NCBI GenBank assembly: GCA_039545315.1 | Contig: BCIM01000020.1 | Span: forward strand, 1 to 26,008 | Direction of reading: 5' to 3' | Source of the DNA: Kondoa malvinella | Taxonomy: Eukaryota > Basidiomycota > Agaricostilbomycetes > Agaricostilbales > Kondoaceae | DNA length: 26,008 bases | In this document: piece after piece, positions 8,990 through 19,848 of the stretch | How positions within the stretch are numbered: position 1 is the first letter of the stretch | Layout of the letters: each line of letters begins with the position of its first letter | Made by a program: the position numbers and the translations under genes | Notes under the pieces: generated by a model | The model's input: only the letters and a program-made list of their open reading frames with translations | Database searches by the model: none | Told to the model about the DNA's origin: nothing

Positions 8990-10604
8990 CTACAAGTCTG
9001 TGTGGTGTAACTCTGTTCGTTTTCCCATTGCGATCAAGGCATCGACTTTGTCGGTAGCCAAGTACTGTCTTTTGCTGGTCTCGAGACGTCTGCCGATCTG
9101 ATGCGTAATAGCTTTGGCTTTGCTACTGCAGTTCGAGACGCAGGCGGCCCTTCGGTGAGCATAAAAGGTGCTATGAGTTTGGCCTGTTCTGGTGAAGTCT
9201 GTTGATCGTGATTGTGTATCGACGGAGCTCGACTCTGTCCAGACGTTGTTCAGCAACAAGCCGGGATACAGTGAAGCAATACACACTAGCACGGGGATGG
9301 GTCGAATCTCGACGCCGGGACTAGGTTCTTCCACCTCTTGAAGTATCGACAAGTCCATACTGATAGCAGAATGGAAGCAGCTCTCCTTGATCTGAGTCGA
9401 CCGGACTGAATAGACGGCTGGTCGGGCCTTCTCTGTCTCCATGTACATGCTGGCGGAGTGTTTGTCTTTTCTTGAGCAGTGGACCAGTAAAGCCCACATC
9501 AGCTGAATAAAATATAAGCTGAGATATCGAGTGAAAGCCGAGAGACTGACTGTGACTGAAAACACTCTGCCGAGCACCACTGAACGGGATACTCAGTTTT
9601 GGCCCGGTATTGCAGTCAGATGACTCACCGAAGCAGAAGGACGATACGGGACTGTATTGCGATGTTCCCACTGAGCAAAAGAGACCCAGCAGCGCGATAA
9701 AGGTAGGGATAGCAGAGCACATGATGGTCAATCGAATTGCTGAAAGCAGTGTGACGCGCATGCTGTGTCATATCCGTCAGTTCGCACCAAAAGAAGAAAC
9801 TAGAATGCTCACGACTTGGTAAAGCACAAACTCTGGCCTCTGATGAGCACAAAGCAGGTGATCATCGTCGGAGCGAATGTAGCTGCTGCGGCAAACGCAT
9901 TCCGGCTGTTGATCTGATGAGTATCATGACCAAACTATATGGAAAGATGCCTACAGTCTGACGGACTTGATGAAGAACATTATAGACTTTCTGGTGGGTC
10001 GATAAGGCTCAGACACACGAGCTGCGTCTCATCAGCATAACGACAAGAGCTGAACATGATGAGCCTACTAATGGCTACTGCCTCCAGTGCGAAAGAAGCG
10101 AATTCGGCCAAATACAGCACGATGAGGAAAGCAGCCACGACTCTTCGGCAATTGGCCAAGACCCATGCTTGCCGGAAGAAGAACAATTGACCAAGAAGGA
10201 TCGCTACGAGGTCGAGTATGGAAGCGATGATGCTTGATAATGGGAGTAATGCACCATTGGCCCTAGGAGGTTCGACGTAGGCTTTCCAAGCTGATACGTA
10301 GGCTAGTATGCTTGCGCCCAGGTTGAGTACGAGTATAGAGATGACTAGCGCTGTGAGGCATTTGCTGCGTTTCCAGTACTGCGATAGATATCTCCTGCCT
10401 GTAGTGATGCCTTAGCTAATGACGACAAAGCGTGATCTTGCTTACAGAGAACAGAGAGCATTCCCATGAAAACGCCTAGATGAATGGGATTGGATTTGCG
10501 ATGACGCAGTGAAAGTGGAACGAGAGCGAACCTTGAGCAATCCAAGCAAGAAAGACTGCACATTCCTGGTCTCTTCTTCGACCACTCTCTTGAGTAGCTG
10601 GCAT
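8990..10604 (-). CDS. Multi-pass membrane protein, DUF6534-like (basidiomycete family)
   Basis: Proposed exons on the minus strand: 10532-10604, 10446-10475, 10069-10398, 9955-9986, 9813-9913, 9629-9762, 8990-9579, together 429 residues. Exons 2 (30 bases) and 4 (32 bases) are very short. The start is MPATQESGRRRDQECAVF. Hydrophobic segments follow in order: AQGVFMGMLSVL, LTALVISILVLNLGASILAY, the SIIASILDLVAILLGQLFFF pair, VVAAFLIVLYLAEFASFALE, FAAAATFAPTMITCFVLI, IMCSAIPTFIALLGLFC, and YLSLYFIQLMWALL. That is about seven, as in the large basidiomycete DUF6534 and related families, whose function is unknown. The motif QLFFFRQAWVL between the third and fourth segments is typical of them. The C-terminal 150 residues are polar and uncertain; further introns may exist there. 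It converges with the PPR-like gene. Confidence 0.6.
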
Positions 10605-10738
10605 ATCTGAGAGCAGCTAATGCAAGATCCAAGCCAGAAATAAAAGGTAATGAGAAAGGATCGGCAAGGACACCGCTAGATTAAAAGAGAGACTGAGAAG
10701 ATCTGAAATGCAAAGGCGTTTCCAAGCTTCATTTGTGA

Positions 10739-10746
10739 TTATATAA
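10739..10746 (-). promoter_or_regulatory. TATA-like element upstream of the membrane protein gene
   Basis: On the minus strand the bases read TTATATAA, 135 bases upstream of the proposed start at 10604. Position and sequence suit a TATA box, but this is inferred. Confidence 0.35.
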
Positions 10747-12412
10747 GCCAGAGTGCCTCTTAAATTGCAATACGACCCAGACTACTTGAACGTCATGCAA
10801 AGAGGAGAAGGCACAGGGTCAGGAGTAGTGGGTCCAGAGTGGACTTGCGAAATGGAGCAATTGCATGAATGAGTAAGGTTTTCCTAGTTGGAATGGATCC
10901 TCAGGACAGGCAGTGTAGAGCAGCCTACAGATGCCAACTCTGTTTCGACAGATGTCGACTCGATGTCGTGTTCGATGCTGGCTTGACAAGGCACAGCCAA
11001 CGCATCGACGAGAAGCTTCGATTGGCCAGCAAGAACGATCCATCCACATTTGCAATATGCAGGACAGCTGTGCGAAGAAGGTCGGCCTGGAGCTCTGGCA
11101 GTCGTGGAAAGACCAAATCGAATCGAAGTTCTCTCTCGGAGACTTTGTATATCTTTCCATCGCTATCAGGACTACACAAGCAACCCTCTTGGTCCTTTCT
11201 GTCTTATTCACTCTTGCCTGCTGTGGAGCCTGGTCATGTTCATCGTATTGCTGGCGAGTCGATGGCAATTCGCCTCTTGTCCCTGGCCGCAAGATGATGC
11301 ACTCAGCAAATACAGCTTTCCGGCTATTGAAGCGCTCCTTATGCTCATGTCATTACCCCGGCCGCTTGATTGTAAGTGTCGCAAATCGCTGACAAGTATT
11401 TTTCGCCTCGAGCCTTCTCCTGCAAACATTTGCGCTTGTCAATAATTCTCGTCTCGTGCTGCTGCTGCACCGCTCACTGCAGCCATTCCTTGCGTAGCTG
11501 TTTAGGAATATACGGCCCTGTTTGCTCGAATCGTGTACTCAACATCGACGTCAAACAATCGAAAACTTGTCAAGCCGCCTCATGGTCTCCATCGACATAG
11601 CTACAATATATCCAGTATGAATGAACAGCTCTGCGCATCGTCAATATCCCCTCTGGCTCCGTTGCTGCCCAATGTCTCTGTCTGTCTCTGCTTGTTACGC
11701 GATTTCTATGTTTATCTCAACTTTACGCGTCTCAACCCTCCCGGTTGCTAAATGAAGAGACCGACTTACACCTACTGCAGGCCTATGGTGGGTGAGCTGT
11801 TCGTATTCATAGGAGCTCATACTCCTAGCGTTAAAAGAAAAACATCTTCACGTGTTGCACCGTCTTTTGGTGACGAAACCGCTTTTGGTTGTGGGAAGCG
11901 GGCGGCGAATTCAGGGAAGAAGTGTTGGGCATAAACGGTTGTCCTAGTGTACTTTGCTCTGTAGCTGTAGCTGCGCCACATCTTTCAGGTCGCACGGTCC
12001 CCTTCACTTCACAAAGTCTAGAAGAGAGCTCTCCCAAACTTCCACTACTCCTGTTTGACGAAGTACCTCGCTGCATGGCCAGAGCACGTCAAGACACTCC
12101 TGCTGTATAACTGAAAGATCCTGCAGAGGTTCGCATGAATTGCTCTCGACACGAATCGCCAACCCAAAGTTTTCGCAAGTTCGAAACCCAACGCTTTGCT
12201 ACCTGGAGAGCGTCTGTGCGGTTCCCCTTCAAGTGCGACACGCTGGTCTTGTCGAGCATCTCCCTGCTTGCTTGACCTTAATACTGCTTTGATCTACTTC
12301 AACGTCTCGCCTTCGTTCGACTGCCAGATTCCAAACATAGAAACTTTTCTGCATCGCCTGGTAACACTTCTCTCCCGTCTTCAGCACACGCTCTACTAGT
12401 CTTCTGGCGACC

Positions 12413-12419
12413 TATATAA
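12413..12419 (+). promoter_or_regulatory. TATA box candidate for BNI4
   Basis: TATATAA lies 108 bases before the BNI4 start codon, followed by an A/C-rich leader with no ATG before 12527 in a better context (ACGAATGGC). Position and sequence suit a TATA box; no experiment is implied. Confidence 0.45.
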
Positions 12420-12526
12420 CGCCAACAAGCAATAATACATTGGTGCCATCGGAGAGTCTGCCCGAAAGACCAACACAACCGAGCTTCTCTAACGGCCCCG
12501 TCCACGAACTTTCTTAACGAACACGA

Positions 12527-15500
12527 ATGGCTCAAGTCGCCTTGTCTTTACCTCAAGATATATCTTCAAACGCTTTCTCAAACATTGATTTCATGTCGGA
12601 ATCGCCGAAAGGACCAAGTGCTGGAAACAGCGGGATGTCGACAAGCAAATCAATGGGCGATATCGCTTCTGTCTCGTCACGACACCAACCCCAGAGAGTG
12701 CCAGTACCGCAGCAACCTTCGTCAATGCCTGGCATGTCTCAACCTCTTCGGTCTGTCGCCTCATTAGGCATGGGTCCTCCGTTGTCAATGCCGCCGCATC
12801 TGCAGTTTCCTTTCCTCACTCCTTCGCCGCAGCTCATGTACCCGCCTGGCACTTCAATCCACCCAAACGCAAACGGGATACCAGCTTCTCAGTCCTTCTT
12901 CCCTCAAGTGACTCCTCAATCAGCGGCAGAATGGCAAATGGCAATGCAAGCGGCAGGTCTACAGCAGCAACAACAATCGTGGCCGCAGCAAGGTGTTTCA
13001 TCTCCTGCGCCTAGTCCAGCACCCTATTACCATAATCAACCTATACCTTACTCTATGATGCATCCGCAAATGCAGGATCCACCTATATCTCATCCTCAAC
13101 AGCATCCACAATATCATCAACGCAGTAATAGCTCTACCTCCTCCAGCATCAGTTTCCCAGCTCAGCAAAGCAATGATTCGCAATCACCAAAGTTAGAAAC
13201 AGCCAGCTATGGTCCGTCACTTTGCTTCTGCGGATATTGTTGATGCTGACGCTATTATGCAGGCGGAGGTCCGATCAGGTCACAACAGCACAAGCGAACC
13301 GAGTCTGGCTCTTCACTGCCATCTGCATCGCTCCGACGAGCAGCAGCTGGTTCTGTCCCAAGTCCTCAAGCTCATCCTGGCATGCCTTATCCTCCACGGC
13401 TGCGAACAGAGAGCAGCACTTCCGACCAGTCTTCACTCAGCAGCAGAGAAAGGAAACCTTCCTCGATCGACAACTCTGAGCGATCTATAACACCCACGCC
13501 AGCGACGCATGGTGTCGCAAAGAGCTCTGCATCCTCTCGCAGTGCATCGCCAGTACCTAGAAACACGCATTCGCCCGGACCTTCTGTCAGCAACATGAGC
13601 AGACCGTCTCCGCTTGGACGACCAGAAGAGAGTGGGTCTGAAGGTCGGCCATCAGAGGATAGAGGGATTGGTTATACGATGGAAAAGAAGTCTGGCGGAT
13701 TTGGCAAGATCAAGAAAGCCTTTTCGATGTCTACTTTATCCAACCCAGGCATGAAGTCAAGCAGGGGTCACGAGAAAGGCCGACCATCGAACGACTCTTC
13801 TTCCTCTTCCCTCTCAGCAGCCTCGACTCCTCCTCCTGGTACACCGCCAGATGGTCAAGCAGCTGCACCTCGCGTCTTTTCGCATCTCGATCACAACTCT
13901 TCCACTTCTACTCTACCGTCTCAAAAAGGTCATGGTCCTCCGCCGACAGGCAAGAACCGACTAGGCATGCTATCAAAGATGAATAGCTCCACAGACAACA
14001 TTTCCATCTCTTCTACCGTCTCTTCTGCATCAATGATGATTCGCAAGATTGGGACATTAGGTGGTCGACTGAACAAGCGCGGGTCGCTAGGCAGTATCGG
14101 CTCCATGTTTTCGAAAGACAAGGATCGAGATAATGATGCGGCGAGTGAGATGGGTGTGCCTGGTTCAGCTAAAGAAGGCAAGCTCAAAAAGAAAGACAAG
14201 AAGAAAGCAGCGCTGGCCGCTGCTCATGTTGCCCATGTCACGATCGAGCAAGAACAAGCTCCGGAAAAGAGCGGAATGACTCCTGCTGCTGCTCTAGCAC
14301 AAAGGCATCAGCAAAGGTTTGCCGAACAAGAAGCTGCCGCTGTTGAAGCCGCTGCGAAATCAGAACAAGAAGCGAAGCAGAAAGAGGTTGACAGGCAAAA
14401 GATGGACGATAAGCGGTTGCGAGGTATCGAAAAGGAGAAGGAAAAGCTCAAAGGTCGCAAACAAAAGAAATGGGGTATGGGCAGCTTCAGCGGATCCAAC
14501 TCCTTCGGCACAGCTTCATCGACCACTTCCGTCGACCGGAACGCCATTGTTGGCGAATTTGGCGAATCAGTCCGAGATGATGCCAGCTCTATCAATGAGC
14601 AATTCTGTCAAGACAATGCTTCGACTTGCGATGACAGGACTCCGCGCGCTTCTGTCGATTTGGACACTACTGTGCAGCAACTGGAACAGCTCGCCGCACC
14701 TCCTGAACGACTCGAGTCCTACTTTGACGATGACGTGTCCTTCCGCGGATCTGCTTCCGGTTTCAACACGCCTCGCTCGATACACGATGGCAGCGAATCA
14801 GAGTATGAGGGAAGTCTGTATCGCGGCAAGCAGAATTATCACTCCGAACCGATGCGCTCTTTCCGTCCGGTCAAGGGCATTCTGAAAAGTGAGCCGTTTG
14901 TCATACAGTCTGTTATAATGCTGACTCGAATCATAGGTTCTCCCTCCTTTCACCAAGAATTCCACCTTCAGCAACCAGACCGTCCCTTCGCACGCGTCCG
15001 CTCTAATTCTTATGACGTACCCGGCAAGCAGGGCGGTTCAGTTCGACCAGTCAACCATACTCGGTCCAGCAGTGCTCAGGACCTTACTCAGCTCGCTCCC
15101 AGTCCTCGCGATCACCCAGTCGACTACACAGCTTCACCGACGGAAATGTCTCGCAGTAGTTCGCCTCAGACCCAGTCAAACAACAACAAAGGACCTTACC
15201 TGAATGCTAGCTTGAACGTCTCTGCTCCTGTACTCAACACGATGACTGCTCCGCCTATGGCAATGCGTAGCGCGACAGGTGGTCCCATGCCCAGTAAAAG
15301 GCTTTCGTTCGCCCAGAATTTGTCCGTGCACACGACTTGGCCGCCGAACGTCTATGATCGAAGGGGAGAACAAGCTACGTGCAACAAGTTGACTCCTGCT
15401 TTGGCTCAAAGAATCAAGTGAGTCGGCCTTTCTGTCTAGCACGATCTGTGTTGACGAGCGATTACTTTCGTAGGGAGGAGCTGAATGCCTACAAGCTGAA

Positions 15501-15604
15501 TGAAATGAACGTACATCAGACTTCGAGAGTGTATACACGTGAGTGACCGTCGATTGTTTTCTCTTACGGTCTCTGACTCTTTCCTCACAGACTTTTTTGC
15601 ATAA
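12527..15604 (+). CDS. BNI4: Bni4-like bud-neck scaffold and PP1 (Glc7) regulatory subunit
   Basis: Exons 12527-13211, 13263-14888, 14937-15417, 15474-15538 and 15591-15604 give 956 residues. The protein is mostly disordered: a Pro/Gln/Met-rich N-terminus with a short poly-Q run, Ser-rich middle, then a Lys/Glu/Ala-rich probable coiled coil encoded around 14280-14470. The C-terminal 70 residues carry the Bni4 family signature: KRLSFAQNLSVHTTW (about 891-905) containing the PP1 docking motif, then VYDRRGE, LTPALAQRIKEELNAYK and a terminal THFFA. The signature is only complete after splicing the last three exons. In budding yeast Bni4 recruits Glc7 to the bud neck and links septins to chitin synthase III. 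The 48-base intron at 14889-14936 is in frame and easily missed. The last exon is only 14 bases and encodes the end of the conserved motif. The next gene on the strand is the Dbf2/Sid2 kinase, 344 bases on. Confidence 0.9.
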
Positions 15605-15948
15605 TCTGGCTTGACTACTATCAAACATCATTATACAGCATTTCGCATCTGCATTTCAAACGAACCCCATTACATTTAAGCATGCTCACTCTATCTATTA
15701 TCTGGAACTCAAGCTTCAGACCAAAAATCATGTGCATTTCACCAAGTGTTCCTCAAAGGGAGTAGGGTCGGGTAGGACGCTTTCAATATCATCTACTGTA
15801 TACCTTAGAAAGACTCAATGTAATGTATCTCCGGCGGAAGCATCGTAGTCAAGTGATAGTCTACTTTTGTTTACTTTGTCGCGTCTGCCCGATTTCCTCA
15901 ACCTTCTTTGGAGCGGTGTCGAGCTTTCTTTCCTTGTTAACAACAACG
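15605..15948 (+). other. Intergenic region between BNI4 and the NDR kinase
   Basis: These 344 bases hold the BNI4 3' end and the kinase promoter and leader. The end is pyrimidine-rich, with a run of CAA triplets just before the ATG at 15949. I see no gene, RNA or repeat. Confidence 0.6.
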
Positions 15949-18146
15949 ATGAGCAAGATACTTCAGCCACGGCCAAGTCAAACGCCGCCTCCTTTGCCAG
16001 AGAAGACAAGTTCGCCCATCAAGCAAACGCGAAACAACATGGACAAGAATCCCATGTCGAATTCCGTCTATGCCAGCAGCGGCACTCCTACACCAGCGCT
16101 CAAAGAAGAATCGCGTCACAGCAAAGAACCAACGATCCAAAGCTTGCTGCAGAACAACAGTCATGCCTCTTCTGCCATTCTGCCTGCTCACATACGAACT
16201 GGCACAAACAGAATGGACGTTGACGACAAGACCATGACTGGTTTAGCTTCTTGGAGACGCGGTCAAGGGTATGCAGTCCCTATACAAGGTAAGAAATATA
16301 GCAGAAACTGATATTATGAGGCGGCAGGTTCAAACAATGGGAACAAGCACTCTTCAAGAGTCCCGAAGTCAAACGAAAAGCTGACATGGCTCAGTTATGT
16401 GCGTCTCGCTCAACCTATTGATACGTCTGGGAACTGACGGTATGACAGATTTCCTCGATTATTACTTTGACGTAATCTCTTACCTTGGCGCGCGTCGAGC
16501 TCGACTAGCAACCTTCAAAAACGATGTAGCGGAACGGAATGTGACAGGCTCAGAACTAGCATCGGAATGGTCTTCCTATTCCGGTCGAGAGCGGGTCTTG
16601 TTGCGCAAGAGAAGGACAAAGTTACACATGGATCACTTTCACATCATTACTCAAGTCGGTCAGGGTGGGTATGGAGAAGTCTATTTGGCTAGACATCGTG
16701 ATACTGGCACTGTCTGTGCGCTCAAGAAGATGCGCAAAAGCGTACTTGCCAAGATGGATGAGGTGTGTTTTGTCTGCTTGCATGGACCATCGCTGATTGA
16801 GGATCAGATTAAACACATTCTCGTCGAACGCGATATCCTTACTTCGACCAAATCGCCTTGGCTCGTCAAGTTGCTTTACGCTTTCCAAGACCCCCAATAT
16901 GTATACCTAGCTATGGTAAGCTAGACTTCAGTCTAATTACTCGGCCTGTTGTTTAGCGTCCTTTCCAGGAATTCGTCGCCGGCGGTGATTTCAGAACGCT
17001 ATTGAACAACTCTGGCGTCCTGAAAGAAGAGCACGCCCGTTTCTATATCGCCGAAATGTTCCTGGCCGTCAATGCGCTTCACACGCTAGGCTACATCCAC
17101 CGAGATCTCAAGCCTGAAAACTTCCTCATCGACAGTTCCGGTCACATCAAGCTCACTGATTTCGGTTTGGCTGCTGGTAATCTGAACCCGCATAGGATCG
17201 AAGGGTTAAAGTCAAAGCTGGATAAGGTCAAAGATCAGGAGTTGATCTATAGGACGACCTATGAGATGAGGAGCATGTACAAGACTCTTAGAATGGCGGA
17301 TTCTAGGTATGCAGATTCGGTCGTGGGCAGTCCTGATTACATGGCGCCTGAGTGAGTGCTTCCCTATATCTTATGGCCACAGCTTATACCGTAATAGGGT
17401 CTTGCGTGGGCATGAGTACTCGTTCAGCGTCGACTATTGGTCGCTTGGTGCTGTCTTATTCGAGTATGCTTCTCCATTCCGATCACTGGCTTGTCCTGAC
17501 GCCTTACCAGATTCCTATCTGGCTTTCCACCATTCTCAGGAGCCGGTCCAGAAGAAACTTGGAACAACCTCAAGAATTGGCAAAAGTGTCTTCGCAGACC
17601 TCACTACGATAGAGAAGAGGACAAGATCTTCAACTTGTCGGACAAAGGCTGGAGCGCCATTACGAGTCTGTTGGCTGATAAGAAGACGCGATTCGGAACA
17701 TTGGCTCAGGTGAAGGATCATCCTTTCTTTGCTGGGATCAAGTGGGATGTTTTGAGGGACACGAAAGCGCCGTTCGTGCCTGCTTTGGACTCAGAGGAAG
17801 AGTGGGCCTCCTTCTTTCCAGTCTCAATCGTTAGCTGACGAGGAGATAGTGCTGGCTACTTTGACAACTTTGAAGACCCGGCTGATATGGCCAAGTACGC
17901 CGAAGTCAAGGAGAAGCAGAGGAATGTGGATGCGGTCGAGGAGAAGGACGAGCCTTTCAACCGTGGTGTCTGGGTCGGCTTTACGTGAGACTCAAACTTG
18001 CACCAGCGAGCGCACAGCTGACCATATGTGACAGTTTCAAGCCAAAGGGCAAGATCGATCAAAACGAAGTGCTCGGCTTCGATAGCTCTGCAGGACAGAG
18101 CAAGGACAACCGGGACGATGACAGCGAGTTGCGCGTCATGTTCTGA
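15949..18146 (+). CDS. DBF2: NDR-family serine/threonine kinase of the mitotic exit/septation network (Dbf2/Sid2)
   Basis: Nine exons (15949-16268, 16328-16398, 16449-16762, 16808-16915, 16969-17351, 17398-17463, 17511-17801, 17850-17984, 18035-18146) give 599 residues. After a disordered 105-residue start comes the Mob1-binding region with [19 protein letters not shown] (from about 131). The kinase domain shows GQGGYGEV (201), the ATP lysine in CALKK (223), HRDLKPEN (Asp317), DFG (Asp335), and the long NDR insert ending in [16 protein letters not shown], with activation-loop Ser392. [14 protein letters not shown] is typical of Dbf2/Sid2 rather than of Cbk1/Orb6. The C-terminus has the hydrophobic motif WVGFTF with Thr563, the site normally phosphorylated by the upstream kinase Cdc15/Sid1. 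The family acts with Mob1 at spindle poles and the division site to drive mitotic exit and cytokinesis. All key residues are present, so the kinase should be active. Confidence 0.93.
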
Positions 18147-18329
18147 TGTGGTTGATGCGTTTCGGACACTTTTTCCCATACTTTTTTCGTAGCAGACTCG
18201 TTCGTTGGAACCTTTTGTCCTTTCTGACCCGTGTAACAGTCTTTTTTGCATTGTATATAAGATGTAATTGGATATCCCGTTTATCACTTGCTTTCCTTGT
18301 CGCGTGAGTATAAGAAGCCATCTGAACCA

Positions 18330-19459
18330 CTAAGACCTTCCAAGAACCAAAGCAGCCCTGTGGATTATCCAGCCCGCATAGCTCGAATGCGACCTCTCCC
18401 TCTCGCTTCTCAATACCTCTGCCAATGTTGGTCTGGGTGCTAATCTCGGTACGAACAGCCTAATCACGGGCGCATTCGATAAAATAGAGAGCGGTATTGC
18501 GAGCGGCAAAGACAAGAGCCAATGTACCAATGTTGTTGGATATTGTTGCGTCGGTGTGGGCGTAGGTTGTATTGGTTGTAATTCTTCGGTGTTTGTAGCT
18601 GTTTCCACTACTTCGGTTGGCGGTGAAGTTTGAACAGAAGAAGAGCTGGAAGAGCTTTGTTTGAGGATAGGGCATAGGACCAGAGATTGATCAATCGGAG
18701 GTGAAGGCGGGTCAGTTGAGCTGGAAGTGTCTGCTTGTTCGCCGAGGGAAGAAGCGAATGAGGTGCTGTGTGACATAAAGCTGGTGTCCGCTCCCAGTGT
18801 AGGACTTCTAGCTGGTTGCTCAAAGCGTACTGATGGACTTGGAGTGATAGGACCGCCATTAAGGTCTTCAGGCTGGGCATTGTTGGATGGCCTCTTCTTT
18901 CGCAACTTGCTGGGAGCTGGCGAGACCTGAGAATGAACCGAAGATGCATTGGACTCTCTTCGTGAGCGGTTTGATGATGTAGAGACCAGACGTTGCCTTT
19001 GATCAGAGTCCAGCCTGCCTCGAAGCTGAGCTTTCAGGTTGTCAAAGTCGTCCGGCGCTTTGCCAGGTGATGAAGCTGCTGGAAAGGGAACTGATGAAGA
19101 TTCGCTCTGGGCCGCTCTATTGTATACTTCAGCACAGTCTCTACAGCTCTTGCTCGCCTGCCTCACCCAGCTAGATCCTCTTGCGTGGCACTTGACCTTA
19201 TACTAACACCATCGATCTCTCGAACGCTCTGCCCTGTCGATTCCTGCAGAGACAATTCCGTCTGACCAGAAATGATGCCTGGTCTCTTGGCTGGAGGTGT
19301 TCGCCCGCTACCGCCTAGCAGAGATAACGACCTGTCGAACAATTCCACGTCATTTAGCCATTATCTGCTTTGGTATTCTGCGGGCGCATACGCTTGACTG
19401 GCTGCGCTCGAAGATACCTTCCTCCTGCCTCGTCTCTTCTCTTTTGGTTCTATAGACAT
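18330..19459 (-). CDS. Uncharacterised Ser-rich protein with one hydrophobic segment
   Basis: Exons 19392-19459, 19167-19331 and 18330-19116 give 339 residues, with introns of 60 and 50 bases. The start is chosen at 19459 because the GTATGC donor at 19391 and the CAG acceptor at 19334 join the frame exactly; no in-frame ATG precedes the main frame otherwise. The N-terminus is basic (MSIEPKEKRRGRRK), followed by a long Ser/Pro/Thr-rich disordered part with many SP sites and a poly-Ser run. Near the C-terminus a hydrophobic stretch (LVHWLLSLPLAIPLSILS) could be a membrane anchor or hairpin, followed by an Arg-rich tail ending in LVLGRS. I recognise no family. It converges with the Dbf2/Sid2 gene (183 bases apart) and diverges from the Rim9-like gene. 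Confidence 0.65.
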
Positions 19460-19848
19460 GCTTGTTGCGCGAAAACGCCCTACGAAGCAAATATCTCGTC
19501 GTCCCGCTCGATGTTTCTCTGGTCTATACTGCTGCTATGTGAGTCTGACGAGACTGCGCTCTCTCGCTCTCAACCAAGGTTGAGCTGTATCGCCAAAGTG
19601 TGCTTTTGATGATCCTTGGATTCCTAGCATGCCTTGCCTGGACGCGAATTCCCATCAATGCAAGCCACTAGGTAGGCACTGCAGTGCCTTGCGGAAGTAC
19701 AAGTAGTCGAGATACCTATCAGGCCGTGCTTCTACCCGGACTTTGTTTGACTGAACTCAAATTCATCGCCTCCGTACAGCAGCATTGCCTCAGAACACAG
19801 AACACAAACGCAATTTTCTCGTCTGGCTCTTTCTTCAAAGCTGCCATC
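19460..19848. promoter_or_regulatory. Divergent promoter region with two inverted repeats
   Basis: These 389 bases lie between the starts of the Ser-rich protein and the Rim9-like protein. They hold a 6-base-stem inverted repeat CTCAAC-CAAG-GTTGAG (19569-19584) and a perfect 16-base palindrome AGGCACTGCAGTGCCT (19674-19689). I looked for the PacC/Rim101 core GCCAAG and did not find it. No gene is supported. Confidence 0.5.
19674..19689. repeat. Perfect 16-base palindrome
   Basis: AGGCACTGCAGTGCCT equals its own reverse complement. It lies 160 bases before the Rim9-like start codon. It could be a dimeric factor binding site; this is inferred from symmetry only. Confidence 0.8.

Larger units (their letters stand above)
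10605..12526. other. 1.9 kb region without a confident gene
   Basis: This stretch lies between the divergent starts of the membrane protein and BNI4. Several reading frames on both strands stay open for 60-157 codons between 10819 and 11445, so openness alone is no evidence. The most protein-like one is plus 10931-11392, which includes GLELWQSWKDQIESKFSLGD and then a hydrophobic run near 11175-11230, but I see no convincing start, family motif or full splice model. The part from about 11450 to 12412 has only short open frames and pyrimidine-rich DNA and probably serves as upstream region or leader of BNI4. Confidence 0.5.

Noticed and set aside
8718..9101. Plus-strand 127-codon open frame between the PPR-like and membrane protein genes
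   Set aside because: It overlaps the 3' part of the minus-strand membrane gene, reads through a well-formed intron at 8752-8799, and has no family motif.
10819..11292. 157-codon minus-strand open frame
   Set aside because: Plus frames over the same bases are open for similar lengths, it has no family motif or credible start, and its composition is not clearly protein-like.
12170..12200. Possible tRNA B-box-like sequence around AGTTCGAAACC
   Set aside because: No A-box at the right distance and no cloverleaf could be formed.
14308..14595. Minus-strand open frame opposite BNI4
   Set aside because: It mirrors the Lys/Glu/Ala-rich coiled-coil codons of BNI4 and has no features of its own.
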